In this document: positions 27,439-39,075 of the stretch, in pieces | How positions within the stretch are numbered: the first letter of the stretch is position 1 | Layout of the letters: every line of letters begins with the position of its first letter | Source of the DNA: JBEBGV01 sp040081265 | Lineage (GTDB): Bacteria > Acidobacteriota > Vicinamibacteria > Vicinamibacterales > UBA2999 | Assembly (NCBI GenBank): GCA_040081265.1 | Contig: JBEBGV010000001.1 | Span: 124,001 to 188,000, forward strand | Direction: 5' to 3' | Length of the DNA stretch: 64,000 bases | Notes under the pieces: generated by a model | Seen by the model: only the letters and a program-made list of their open reading frames with translations | Told to the model about the DNA's origin: nothing | Databases searched by the model: none | Position numbers and translations under genes: made by a program

Positions 27439-28806
27439 ATGGGCGCGGGTTCAAGCGCGTTCTCCACTGACGACACGATCGTCGCGATCGCTACGCCGGC
27501 AGGGCGGGGAGCGATCGGCATCGTTCGATTGTCCGGGGCAGATGCGCTGCGCATCGCCACGTCCATCCTTGACCGACCGACACCACTAGAACCCAGGCAC
27601 GCTACCTTTACGCGGGTGCGACCTGACCGCGCGGCGTCGGGTGACGAAGTCGTCGCCACTTACTTCAACGCGCCGCGGTCGTACACGGGCGAAGACGTTG
27701 TCGAGCTCAGCGGCCACGGCAGTCCCGTGCTGATGCAACTGATCGTCGACGCGACCGTGCGCGCCGGCGCGAGACGGGCTCGTCCGGGTGAGTTCACGCT
27801 CCGCGCATTTCTCAACGGCAAGCGCGACCTGGTCCAGGCCGAAGCGGTGGGCGATCTCATCGCGGCCACCACCCCAATGCAAGCTCGTCTCGCATTCGAT
27901 CAACTGCAAGGCACGCTGACGGCAAAGCTGACGGCGATCGACCAGTCACTTCTTGCACTCATCGCTCGCCTCGAGGCGTCACTGGACTTCCCAGATGAGG
28001 GGTACCACTTCGCGGAACCGACCGCGTCTGTCAAGGAATTGACGGGTGTCATTCAGGTGGTAGAGGCCCTGCTCTCTGATCGGCGCCGAGGCGTGATGAT
28101 CAGGGAGGGCGCCCACGTCGTGATCACCGGTCGACCAAACACAGGTAAGTCTTTAATATTCAATTGTTTAGCTGGTTCTGATCGCGCAATCGTGAGTGAC
28201 ATCCCTGGGACAACCAGGGACTTGATCACTGAGACGGTAGACATCCACGGCATTCCGGTGCTGCTGGTCGACACAGCCGGGATTCGCTCATCGGAGGACT
28301 TGGTTGAAACGGAAGGCGTCAACCGCGCCGTGCAAGCGCGTGACGTCGCAGATGTGGTGATGCTCGTGTTGGATCGAAGCGAGCCGCTCCAGGATCAGGA
28401 TCTGCAATTGCTCGAGCATCAGGCCCTGAACCGCCTCGTTGTCGTCAATAAGTGCGATCTCACACCTGCATTTCTCGACCTGCCCAACGAGATGCCGTTC
28501 GTCCTGACATCCGCGAAGACCGGATTGGGTCTGGACTCTGTGCGGGCGGCGCTGGCCCAGCTGCTGAGCGGCGGGGAAGCCTTGAAGGACACGGTTGCCA
28601 TGTCAAACTCGCGGCATATCTCCCTGACCGAGGCCGCGCTTGACCACTTGAAGTCTGCGCTCGAAGCCATAGAGAACCGAATTCCAGAGGAATTCGTGCT
28701 CACCGATCTTCGAGCCGCCCGTGAGCGGTTTGACGAGGTGGTCGGTGCGCGGACGAGCGACGATATCCTGACCCATATCTTTGAGCGCTTCTGTATCGGA
28801 AAATGA
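27439..28806 (+). CDS. mnmE: tRNA uridine-5-carboxymethylaminomethyl modification GTPase MnmE
   Basis: With MnmG it modifies the wobble uridine of certain tRNAs. It has 455 residues. The N-terminal tetrahydrofolate-binding domain starts DTIVAIATPAGRGAIGIVRL and contains NGKRDLVQAEAVGDLI. The inserted GTPase domain has G1 GRPNTGKSLIFN, G2 IPGTTRDLITE, G3 DTAGIR and G4 NKCD. The C-terminus FERFCIGK supplies the essential Cys of the CxGK motif. Codons just after the P-loop (28146-28190) are strikingly AT-rich, including two TTA and one ATA. mnmG starts 28 nt downstream. Confidence 0.97.
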   Translation: MGAGSSAFSTDDTIVAIATPAGRGAIGIVRLSGADALRIATSILDRPTPLEPRHATFTRVRPDRAASGDEVVATYFNAPRSYTGEDVVELSGHGSPVLMQLIVDATVRAGARRARPGEFTLRAFLNGKRDLVQAEAVGDLIAATTPMQARLAFDQLQGTLTAKLTAIDQSLLALIARLEASLDFPDEGYHFAEPTASVKELTGVIQVVEALLSDRRRGVMIREGAHVVITGRPNTGKSLIFNCLAGSDRAIVSDIPGTTRDLITETVDIHGIPVLLVDTAGIRSSEDLVETEGVNRAVQARDVADVVMLVLDRSEPLQDQDLQLLEHQALNRLVVVNKCDLTPAFLDLPNEMPFVLTSAKTGLGLDSVRAALAQLLSGGEALKDTVAMSNSRHISLTEAALDHLKSALEAIENRIPEEFVLTDLRAARERFDEVVGARTSDDILTHIFERFCIGK

Positions 28807-28834
28807 GCGCCTCGGGTCGTCCAGAAGCCAGCAC

Positions 28835-30682
28835 ATGAAGTTCGACGTCATCGTCATCGGTGCCGGCCACGCCGGCGTCGAGGCTGCATCGGCCGTAGCC
28901 CGACTCGGGTGCAGCGTTGCGCTCTGTACGCTGTCACGCGACACAGTGGCGCACATGCCGTGCAATCCCGCGATTGGCGGAACCGCCAAGGGTCACCTCG
29001 TTCGTGAAATCGACGCCCTCGGAGGTTTGATGGGGCGGGCCATTGATGCCACGGGGATTCAGTTCAAGCTGCTGAACCGATCCCGAGGCCCCGCCGTCTG
29101 GTCACCGCGCGCACAGGCCGATAAACAAGCGTATTCCGCGTGGGTCAATTACGCGCTCGAATCCGAACCCAACATCACCTGGCTGATTGGCCGCGCAGGT
29201 CGTGTGATCATCTCTGGGGGGAGAGTCACCGCCCTCGCGATGGAAGACGGTCGCGAGCACGCCTGCGATGCATTGGTCATCACAACCGGGACTTTTCTCA
29301 ATGGGCTGATTCACATCGGCGACGAGCAGATTCCCGCGGGGCGGCACTCGGAACCCCCTTCCAGGGAGTTGGCTCAGTCGGTGCGGGAGATCGGATTCGA
29401 GGTCGGCCGCCTCAAGACCGGCACACCGCCGCGAATCCATCGACGATCAATCGATCTCGACTCACCTCACCTCGACTGGATCAGTGAGCCTGGCGATGGT
29501 GAGCCGGTGCCGTTCTCATACTCGACGACACAGCGTCTCGAGAATCGAATCCAGTGTTGGCTCCTGCACACGACTGACGATGTGCATCGTCTTGTGCGCC
29601 GGCACATTGATAGGAGTCCCCTCTACAACGGTCAGATTCAAGGCATCGGCCCGCGGTACTGCCCGTCGCTCGAAGACAAGATCATGCGCTTTCCGGATCG
29701 AGAGCGCCATCAGGTTTACCTTGAGCCGGAGGGCATGGACGTCGACGAGATTTATGTGAACGGCTTCTCGATGTCGCTGCCGCGCGAAATCCAGGAGCAA
29801 CTCGTTCACGCCCTTCCAGGCCTCGAGAGGGCGGAGCTCATCAGACCCGGCTACGCAGTGGAATATGACTTCGTTCAGCCAACGGAGTTGAAACGAACTC
29901 TCGAGGCCCACCGTGTGTCGGGTCTTTTCCTGGCCGGGCAGATCAACGGCACCTCGGGTTACGAAGAGGCTGCGGCACAAGGTCTGGTCGCGGGCATCAA
30001 TGCCGCTCGTCACGTGCGACGGGAAGACGCCTTCACGCTCGGGCGCGATGAGGCTTACATCGGAATCCTCGTCGACGACCTCGTGACCAGGGGTTGTCTC
30101 GAACCGTATCGCATGTTCACGTCGCGTGCGGAGCACCGGCTGCTGCTGCGGATTGATAACGCTGATCTACGGCTGACGCCGACGGGGCGGAAGCTAGGGC
30201 TCGTCGGAGACGCAGACTTCACCCGCTTTGAAGACCGACGGGGACGATTCGAGCGAAACCTCCAGCGAGTGACCTCTACCCCCGTGCGAACTCCTTCCGG
30301 CGACCGAGTTCCGGCCCATCAGTACTTGAGGCAGCCCGAGGTCCGTCTGGCCAGCCTGGCGCGTGAAATCAATCTGGAGACCGACCCATCTGCAGGCGCG
30401 CTCGATCTCGCCAGCGTCGAGACAGCGGTGAAATACGAGGGTTACCTCCGCCAGGAGGCTGCTGCAGCAGATCGAACCCGTCGCCAGGAGCACCGCCAGA
30501 TTCCCTCAACCACGGAGTTCCGCGGGATTCCTGGGCTGTCGCACGAGGTTGTCGCCCGTCTCTCGCAGGTTCGTCCGGAGACACTCGGACAGGCGGCGAG
30601 AATTCCAGGGATGACGCCGGCAGCCGTCGCCGTCCTGAGTGCTCATCTGAGAAAAACAGAGCAGAGAAGACAGAGCCTGTGA
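28835..30682 (+). CDS. mnmG: tRNA uridine-5-carboxymethylaminomethyl modification enzyme MnmG (GidA)
   Basis: The FAD-dependent partner of MnmE. It has 615 residues. The start ATG at 28835 gives MKFDVIVIGAGHAGVEAASA, the dinucleotide-binding fold. MPCNPAIGGTAKGHLVREID, LKTGTPPRIHRRSIDL, GPRYCPSLEDKIMRF and FLAGQINGTSGYEEAAAQGL are family signatures. The C-terminal helical domain ends with EFRGIPGLSHEVVARLSQVR. Its stop overlaps the start of rsmG (GTGA). Confidence 0.97.
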   Translation: MKFDVIVIGAGHAGVEAASAVARLGCSVALCTLSRDTVAHMPCNPAIGGTAKGHLVREIDALGGLMGRAIDATGIQFKLLNRSRGPAVWSPRAQADKQAYSAWVNYALESEPNITWLIGRAGRVIISGGRVTALAMEDGREHACDALVITTGTFLNGLIHIGDEQIPAGRHSEPPSRELAQSVREIGFEVGRLKTGTPPRIHRRSIDLDSPHLDWISEPGDGEPVPFSYSTTQRLENRIQCWLLHTTDDVHRLVRRHIDRSPLYNGQIQGIGPRYCPSLEDKIMRFPDRERHQVYLEPEGMDVDEIYVNGFSMSLPREIQEQLVHALPGLERAELIRPGYAVEYDFVQPTELKRTLEAHRVSGLFLAGQINGTSGYEEAAAQGLVAGINAARHVRREDAFTLGRDEAYIGILVDDLVTRGCLEPYRMFTSRAEHRLLLRIDNADLRLTPTGRKLGLVGDADFTRFEDRRGRFERNLQRVTSTPVRTPSGDRVPAHQYLRQPEVRLASLAREINLETDPSAGALDLASVETAVKYEGYLRQEAAAADRTRRQEHRQIPSTTEFRGIPGLSHEVVARLSQVRPETLGQAARIPGMTPAAVAVLSAHLRKTEQRRQSL

Positions 30683-31320
30683 CTGAGGCATTCCTGGAGG
30701 ACCTCAGGCGCCGAGGAGCTGCCGCCGGTGTGGAGATTCCTGAGATTCTTGGCGCCTCACTTGGTCGTTATTTCGAACTGCTGGCCGTCTGGAACGATAA
30801 GGTGAACCTGACCGGTTTCTCCCTTGGTAGCCCCACAGATGCTGCCATTGACCGACTGTTCATCGAGCCCCTGATCGCCTCGCGCGCGGTAACACGGCCA
30901 GTAGCGGCCATGGTCGATCTGGGCAGCGGTGGCGGATCCCCTGGAATTCCAATGGCGCTGGCTCTCACCCCCGAACGTACTGTCCTGGTCGAGGCCAAAG
31001 TGCGGAAGAGCGTCTTTCTCAAGGAAGTCGCGCGCGAGCTGGGAATCACCAACCGCGTGGACATTCAGACCGCTCGATTTGAAACACTATCGACGAATCC
31101 AGCGTTTTCGGGAGCCTTTGATCTGGCCACCGTACGCGCCGTTCGTGTTGGAGCCCCCGAATCGAGAGTAGTCTCGATGTTTCTGAGACCAGGCGGTCAA
31201 ATGCTCGTTTTTCACGCGGCGGACAAGCCCCCCACCGGAATTGGCGATGAATTTCGATTTTTGGAAATAATCCCGCTCGAGACTGGCGGTGGAGTGATAT
31301 CCGTCATGGTCCGGGTTTGA
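30679..31320 (+). CDS. rsmG: 16S rRNA (guanine-527-N7)-methyltransferase RsmG
   Basis: Methylates G527 of 16S rRNA using SAM; loss in other bacteria gives low-level streptomycin resistance. It has 213 residues. LLAVWNDKVNLTGF is the family N-terminal motif, MVDLGSGGGSPGIPMALA the SAM-binding loop, and VEAKVRKSVFLKEVAREL the second motif. The GTG start at 30679 overlaps the mnmG stop by 4 nt. The end is followed within 4 nt by a parS site. Confidence 0.94.
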   Translation: MTEAFLEDLRRRGAAAGVEIPEILGASLGRYFELLAVWNDKVNLTGFSLGSPTDAAIDRLFIEPLIASRAVTRPVAAMVDLGSGGGSPGIPMALALTPERTVLVEAKVRKSVFLKEVARELGITNRVDIQTARFETLSTNPAFSGAFDLATVRAVRVGAPESRVVSMFLRPGGQMLVFHAADKPPTGIGDEFRFLEIIPLETGGGVISVMVRV

Positions 31321-31323
31321 AGG

Positions 31324-31339
31324 TGTTCCACGTGGAACA
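31324..31339. promoter_or_regulatory. parS centromere site
   Basis: TGTTCCACGTGGAACA is a perfect 16-bp palindrome. It differs from the canonical parS TGTTTCACGTGAAACA by one symmetrical base pair change. It sits between rsmG and parA, 11 bp upstream of the -35 of the parA promoter, so it could serve both as a ParB loading site and for autoregulation. Confidence 0.93.
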
Positions 31340-31350
31340 CTGGCGACAAC

Positions 31351-31379
31351 TTGACAACCCACCAACCGAGACCTAGAGT
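31351..31379 (+). promoter_or_regulatory. Predicted sigma-70 promoter for parAB
   Basis: A consensus -35 TTGACA (31351-31356) lies 17 bp from the -10-like TAGAGT (31374-31379), 31 nt upstream of the parA ATG and directly downstream of parS. Confidence 0.65.
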
Positions 31380-31410
31380 TTCCGACGTCCCTTAGGATAA
31401 AAGCGGTCAA

Positions 31411-32202
31411 ATGACAGAAAACAAGTCGTTTAAGTGCCGCACCATCGCCGTGGCGAATCAAAAGGGCGGTGTCGGCAAGACGACAACAGCTATTAACCTA
31501 CCTACTTCCATAGCCTTAGCTGGATACAGAGTCCTGGTGATTGACTTGGATCCCCAGGGGAATCTGACTAGCGGTATCGGGCTCAAGGGACAGCGCACCG
31601 AGGCAGGAACCGTCTACGAAGCAATGCTGACCGAACATCCTGCTGAGCTGTTTCTTCTCGATACAGCCATCAACAACCTCTGGCTGATTCCATCGGATCG
31701 CAATCTGACCGGAGCGGAGATCGAGCTCGTCTCTGCGACCAACCGCGAGCACCGGCTCAAACGCGTTGTCGAGTCGCTCAAGGACAGGTTTGATTTCATC
31801 TTCATCGATTGTCCGCCGTCGCTTGGCCTGCTGACCCTGAATGCCCTCGTCGCGGCCGATGCCGTGTTGATCCCGCTGCACTGCGAGTACTTTGCGCTCG
31901 AAGGGCTGGCGGAACTGGTCGGTACGATGCGTCGGGTCCGCAGCTCCCTCAACCCGACTCTCGATATCGAGGGCGTGCTCCTCACGATGTACGACGACCG
32001 GACCAATCTCGGACAGCTTGTCGCGAGAGATGTGCGCGCGTACTTTCAGGAGAAGGTGTTCGATACGATCATCCCGAGGAACGTGCGTCTGGGTGAGGCA
32101 CCGAGTCATGGGATGCCCGCTGTTGTGTACGACTCACGATCGCGTGGCGCGGCCGCTTATGTGGCCCTCGCGAAAGAGATACTGGGCAAGCGCGCTGCCT
32201 GA
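31411..32202 (+). CDS. parA: Chromosome-partitioning ATPase ParA (Soj)
   Basis: A MinD/ParA-type P-loop ATPase that moves ParB-parS complexes along the nucleoid. It has 263 residues. The deviant Walker A is ANQKGGVGKTTTAINL with the signature Lys, followed by VLVIDLDPQGNLTSGIGL and Walker B FDFIFIDCPPSLGLLTLNAL. Like chromosomal Soj it has no N-terminal DNA-binding extension. Codons directly after the P-loop (31486-31531) are AT-rich and include CTA, ATA and TTA. parB follows 29 nt later. Confidence 0.97.
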   Translation: MTENKSFKCRTIAVANQKGGVGKTTTAINLPTSIALAGYRVLVIDLDPQGNLTSGIGLKGQRTEAGTVYEAMLTEHPAELFLLDTAINNLWLIPSDRNLTGAEIELVSATNREHRLKRVVESLKDRFDFIFIDCPPSLGLLTLNALVAADAVLIPLHCEYFALEGLAELVGTMRRVRSSLNPTLDIEGVLLTMYDDRTNLGQLVARDVRAYFQEKVFDTIIPRNVRLGEAPSHGMPAVVYDSRSRGAAAYVALAKEILGKRAA

Positions 32203-32231
32203 TCGCTGTTCTCTGAAAGAAGGAAAAACAC

Positions 32232-33098
32232 GTGGAAAGACGGCCTGCACTCGGCAAAGGGCTCAGCGCGCTGATTCCGGACGCACCACCTCAGACGGCC
32301 GGAGGTGGAATCCTCGAGCTCGACATCGACGCGCTCTCTGCCAACAGCCAGCAGCCGCGATTACAGATGAACGATGCGAGCCTCGATGATCTCGCCCGCT
32401 CAATCCAGGCGAACGGCATCATCCAGCCCATTCTCGTGAGAAGGGTCGACGATGGTTACAGGATCATCGCCGGGGAACGTCGATGGAGGGCGGCGCGAAA
32501 GGCAGGTCTGGCGAAGGTGCCCGTTGTCGTTCGCGAAGCGGTTACCGGCGGTGACAAGGAACTTCTGGAGCTTGCCCTGATTGAGAATATCCAGCGGGAG
32601 AATCTCAACCCGATTGACGAAGCCGTGGCCTACCAGCGGCTGATTGACGAACACGCGCTGACCCAGGAGGAAATTGCGGCGGCGGTGGGCAAGGATCGGA
32701 GTTCGGTCGCCAATTACATGCGGCTCCTCCGGCTGCACGACGAGGTGCGGGCCCAGGTCGCATCGGGGGCGCTGACAATGGGGCATGCCCGGGCGCTCGC
32801 GGGTTTGCCACAACATGAAGACCAGCGCCGAATCGCGAACGACATCCTGGCCGGCGGCCTGTCGGTCCGTCAGACCGAGGCTCTCGTGAAACGGGGCGTC
32901 GACTCTGGCCAGGCCCGACCCCGGAAGACGAAGGCCGAAAACGACGTCCACACGCGGGCGGCTGAAGACCGGATGCGCTTTGCCCTTGGCACTCGCGTGA
33001 GGATCGTACGCAAGGCCGAGGGGGGCACGATAGAAATCGACTTCGGCTCGGAATCCGAGTTGAACCGCATCTACGAACAGCTCACTGAGTCCCGGTAG
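32232..33098 (+). CDS. parB: Chromosome-partitioning protein ParB (Spo0J)
   Basis: A CTP-dependent DNA clamp that loads at parS. It has 288 residues. MERRPALGKGLSALIPD is the family start. The CTPase/ParB-N domain contains LARSIQANGIIQPILVRR and GERRWRAARKAGL (the GERRxRA motif), then LALIENIQRENLNPIDEA. The helix-turn-helix (LTQEEIAAAVGKDRSSVANY) reads parS, and the C-terminal dimerisation domain ends the protein. The start is GTG at 32232. The 180-nt gap before atpH has a weak -10-like TATAAA (33146-33151) without a good -35. Confidence 0.97.
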   Translation: MERRPALGKGLSALIPDAPPQTAGGGILELDIDALSANSQQPRLQMNDASLDDLARSIQANGIIQPILVRRVDDGYRIIAGERRWRAARKAGLAKVPVVVREAVTGGDKELLELALIENIQRENLNPIDEAVAYQRLIDEHALTQEEIAAAVGKDRSSVANYMRLLRLHDEVRAQVASGALTMGHARALAGLPQHEDQRRIANDILAGGLSVRQTEALVKRGVDSGQARPRKTKAENDVHTRAAEDRMRFALGTRVRIVRKAEGGTIEIDFGSESELNRIYEQLTESR

Positions 33099-33278
33099 GG
33101 GTGCGAGGTGCGGGCCAAGGGGGAACAACCGCCTGTTTTGTGTGATATAAAGAAGTGTTTGTGCCGTTGAGGTACAAGCTCCCCGTGGATGGTCCCTCTG
33201 ACTGGCGTGTGCTGATACGGCATACCGCTCAACAGAGACTCAGGTTGTGACCCCGACGTTTATGCAGCAGGTAGTTGA

Positions 33279-33824
33279 ATGAGCAGCCGCGCATCGGCAG
33301 CTCGCTACGCTCGAGCCCTCCTGGACGTCTCCATCGCGGAGGCGGATCCCGTGCGTATCGGCGAGCAACTGGCATCGTTCACCGCGTTGGTCGGCGAGCA
33401 TGCCGTGCTGCGCGACGCCCTGAACAACCCCGGTGTCCCGGCGGCTGCCAAGCAGAAGCTGGTGGGGGAGCTGTCGGGACGGTTGTCACTCCTCTCGCCG
33501 CTTGCCAAGCTCCTGCGAATGCTGGCCGAACGCGACCGACTCGCGCTCCTGACCGATCTCAATGACGTGTATCAGGAGCGCCTGAGAGAGCATCAGCAGA
33601 TCCTGCCGGCTGAAGTGACGACGGCCGCGCCGCTGGACGCCGCACACGCCGACGCGCTTCGCGCCCGTCTGCAGTCCGCCACAGGCAAACAGGTCACGAT
33701 GACCACGAAGGTTGACCCCGCCCTGATTGGCGGGCTCGTCGCGCGTATCGGCAGCACCGTTTACGACGGCAGCGTTGCCGCGCAGCTTGCGCGCATGCGG
33801 GACAGGCTGCTCCACGAACGGTAG
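33279..33824 (+). CDS. atpH: ATP synthase F1 subunit delta
   Basis: The peripheral-stalk subunit linking F1 to the b subunits. It has 181 residues: an N-terminal helical domain beginning SSRASAARYARALLDVSIAE, and the family's C-terminal motif KVDPALIGGLVARIGSTVYD. It is the first gene of the atpHAGDC cluster. The FO genes for a, c and b are not upstream; parB is. Confidence 0.94.
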   Translation: MSSRASAARYARALLDVSIAEADPVRIGEQLASFTALVGEHAVLRDALNNPGVPAAAKQKLVGELSGRLSLLSPLAKLLRMLAERDRLALLTDLNDVYQERLREHQQILPAEVTTAAPLDAAHADALRARLQSATGKQVTMTTKVDPALIGGLVARIGSTVYDGSVAAQLARMRDRLLHER

Positions 33825-33846
33825 TTCGAGCGACTGAAGGAACGAA

Positions 33847-35376
<1,530 letters not shown>

Positions 35377-35385
35377 TAGACACCA

Positions 35386-36255
35386 ATGCCGTCACTGATC
35401 GATCTCCGGCGCCGAATCCGCGCGGTCAAGTCGACCCAGCAGATCACCAAGGCGATGAAGATGATCGCCGCCTCGCGGTTGCGGCGCGCCCAGGATCGGG
35501 TCGTGTCTGCGCGCCCGTTCGCGCAGCGCATGCTGAAGGTGCTGAACGGGCTCGTCTCGCGGGTTGATCAGGGCGCACACCCCCTGCTCCAGGTGCCCCC
35601 GCCGGACAGTGCCCCGACGCTGTTCTTCGTGATTACGGCGGATCGCGGGCTGTGCGGCAGTTTCAATTCGAATGTGATCAAGGCTGCAGGACAGGCGATT
35701 GTCGGGCAGGGCACCAGCGGCGTAACGCTCGGGCTCGTCGGACGCAAGGGTCGAGAGTTCTTCAAGCGGCGGGGATTCAATGTCTGCTACGACCAGTCCG
35801 GAATCTTTCAGCGACTGTCGTTTGTCGACGCCGTTGATGTGGCCAACACCGCGATCGAGGAGTTCACCTCCGGGCGTGTCTCGCGGGTCTTCCTGATCTA
35901 CAACGAGTTCCGATCGGTGATGACCCAGCGGGTCGTCGTTGAACCGCTCCTGCCAATCCCCAGGCTCGAGGGCCAGGAGGCGCAGTCTGCGGGACCGCCG
36001 GCCGACTACCTGTACGAACCGGCTCCGGAAGAAATCTTCAAGGACCTGCTGCCGCGCCACGTGCAGGTGCAGGTGTATCGCGCGCTGCTCGAGTCGAACG
36101 CTGCGTTCTTTGCAGCGCAGATGACGGCCATGGACGCCGCAACGCGCAACTCGACGGAGATGATTGACGACCTGACGCTCTACATGAACAAGGTTCGGCA
36201 GGCCGCCATCACCCGCGAAATCATCGAAGTGGTATCAGGGGCGTCGGCGACCTAG
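35386..36255 (+). CDS. atpG: ATP synthase F1 subunit gamma
   Basis: The central rotor shaft. It has 289 residues. The N-terminal helix is MPSLIDLRRRIRAVKSTQQI followed by TKAMKMIAASRLRRAQ. ADRGLCGSFNSNVIKAA is the conserved middle segment. The C-terminal helix AAQMTAMDAATRNSTEMIDD with RQAAITREIIEVVSGA matches the signature. Confidence 0.97.
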   Translation: MPSLIDLRRRIRAVKSTQQITKAMKMIAASRLRRAQDRVVSARPFAQRMLKVLNGLVSRVDQGAHPLLQVPPPDSAPTLFFVITADRGLCGSFNSNVIKAAGQAIVGQGTSGVTLGLVGRKGREFFKRRGFNVCYDQSGIFQRLSFVDAVDVANTAIEEFTSGRVSRVFLIYNEFRSVMTQRVVVEPLLPIPRLEGQEAQSAGPPADYLYEPAPEEIFKDLLPRHVQVQVYRALLESNAAFFAAQMTAMDAATRNSTEMIDDLTLYMNKVRQAAITREIIEVVSGASAT

Positions 36256-36285
36256 GGTCGGCCGACGAACCAGCGGAAGAGAACA

Positions 36286-37743
<1,458 letters not shown>

Positions 37744-37747
37744 ACAG

Positions 37748-38176
37748 ATGGCGCTGCCCACAAAGCTCACGCTCGAACTGGTGACGCCCGATCGCGCCGT
37801 GGTGCGCGAGGACGTGGACGAAGTGGTGGTGCCGGGATCCGAAGGGGAACTCGGCATCCTGCCCGGCCACACGCCGTTGCTCGCGACGCTCAAGGTTGGC
37901 GAACTCTGGTACCGCCAGGGCCAGGAGAAGCACTACATCGCGATTGCCTTCGGCTTTGTCGAGGTCCTTCCTGATCGCGTCACGGTCCTGGCGCAGATCG
38001 CCGAACGTGCCCAGGACATCGACATCGTGCGCGCCGAGCGCGCCAAGCAGCGGGCCGAGGAACGACTGGCCAAGCCGTCCGCGCAGGGTGATCTGGACTT
38101 CGAACGTGCGCGGGTCGCGATGATGAAGTCGCTGATTCGCCTGCAGGTGGCCTCGCGGACCCGCATGCGCTCCTGA
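37748..38176 (+). CDS. atpC: ATP synthase F1 subunit epsilon
   Basis: The rotor subunit that couples gamma to the c-ring and can inhibit hydrolysis. It has 142 residues. The beta-sandwich domain begins KLTLELVTPDRAVVREDVDE and contains VVPGSEGELGILPGHTPLLA. The C-terminal helical hairpin (RAKQRAEERLAKPS) is retained. It is the last gene of the cluster. Confidence 0.94.
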   Translation: MALPTKLTLELVTPDRAVVREDVDEVVVPGSEGELGILPGHTPLLATLKVGELWYRQGQEKHYIAIAFGFVEVLPDRVTVLAQIAERAQDIDIVRAERAKQRAEERLAKPSAQGDLDFERARVAMMKSLIRLQVASRTRMRS

Positions 38177-38223
38177 CGAGCCCGCAATCACCTCGAACCC
38201 GTCGCGGCTTCGGGGTATCGTAA

Positions 38224-38244
38224 GGCGGGGAAACACCCCCCGCC
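38224..38244 (+). terminator. GC-rich hairpin between atpC and the ABC exporter
   Basis: GGCGGGG (38224-38230) pairs perfectly with CCCCGCC (38238-38244) around a 7-nt loop. No T-run follows. It lies about 50 nt after atpC and 8 nt before the proposed TTG start of the permease gene, so it may end the atp transcript or mask the permease ribosome-binding site. Confidence 0.45.
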
Positions 38245-38252
38245 CAAGCCGA

Positions 38253-39047
38253 TTGCTCGCCAACCTCCAGCACCTGTTCCGGTATCGCGGGCTCATTCAG
38301 AGCCTGGTCGCGCGCGATCTCAAGGCGCGCTATCGCGGTTCGCTGCTCGGATTCTTCTGGTCGTTCGTCAATCCGCTCCTCCTCCTCCTCATCTATACCT
38401 TCGTGTTCACCGTCGTCATGCCGGGCGCTCGTGGAAGCGGCCTCGAGCCATTCGCGGTGTTCATGTTCTGCGGCATCCTGCCGTGGACGTGGTTCTCGTC
38501 GACGCTGCTCGAGTCATCGAATGTGCTGGTCTCCGGCGGCAACCTGATCAAGAAAGTACTGTTCCCGGCAGAAGTACTGCCCATAGTGACCGTCCTGGCC
38601 GGGCTGGTGAACTTCTGTCTGGGCCTGCCGGTTCTTGCCGCGTTTCTCATCTACTACCGGGTCAAGGTCTATCCGCTCGATCTGCTGTGGCTGCCGGTCC
38701 TGATGGTCCTGCAGTGTCTGCTCACGATGGGTCTTGCCTTTGTCGTCTCGTCGCTGACCGTTCTCTTCCGTGACGTCAAGGACCTGCTGGCGAACCTGCT
38801 GACCCTCTGGTTCTTCGCGACGCCAATCATCTATCCGTTCTGGTCTCTGCCCGCGTCGGTGCGGCGACTCCTGGGATTGAACCCAATGACCTATCTGGTG
38901 GTGTCGTATCAGGAGGTACTCTTTCGCGAGGGACCCTACAGTGACTGGACGCACGTGCTGATCGTCGCGGCCACATCACTGGTCGTCTTCTTCGGCGGGT
39001 ATTTCGTGTTCAATCGCCTGCGAGACACCCTTGCGGAAGAGATCTGA
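38253..39047 (+). CDS. ABC-2 type polysaccharide exporter permease (Wzm-like)
   Basis: An inner-membrane permease of a Wzm/Wzt-type exporter for O-antigen or another surface glycan. It has 264 residues. SLVARDLKARYRGSLLGFFW and SFVNPLLLLLIYTFVFTVVM mark the ABC-2 polyol/polysaccharide export family. About six transmembrane segments follow, with FFATPIIYPFWSLPASVRRL and GLNPMTYLVVSYQEVLF as the conserved C-terminal region. The start is TTG at 38253 because no ATG or GTG precedes the conserved region; a hairpin lies just upstream. The ATPase gene follows after 28 nt. Confidence 0.9.
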   Translation: MLANLQHLFRYRGLIQSLVARDLKARYRGSLLGFFWSFVNPLLLLLIYTFVFTVVMPGARGSGLEPFAVFMFCGILPWTWFSSTLLESSNVLVSGGNLIKKVLFPAEVLPIVTVLAGLVNFCLGLPVLAAFLIYYRVKVYPLDLLWLPVLMVLQCLLTMGLAFVVSSLTVLFRDVKDLLANLLTLWFFATPIIYPFWSLPASVRRLLGLNPMTYLVVSYQEVLFREGPYSDWTHVLIVAATSLVVFFGGYFVFNRLRDTLAEEI

Positions 39048-39075
39048 CGACGACAACCCGCTCCGGATCTGAACC

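Noticed and set aside
33120..33278. Strong promoter for the atp cluster
   Set aside because: TATAAA at 33146-33151 has no acceptable -35 at the right distance. I mention it only in the parB entry.
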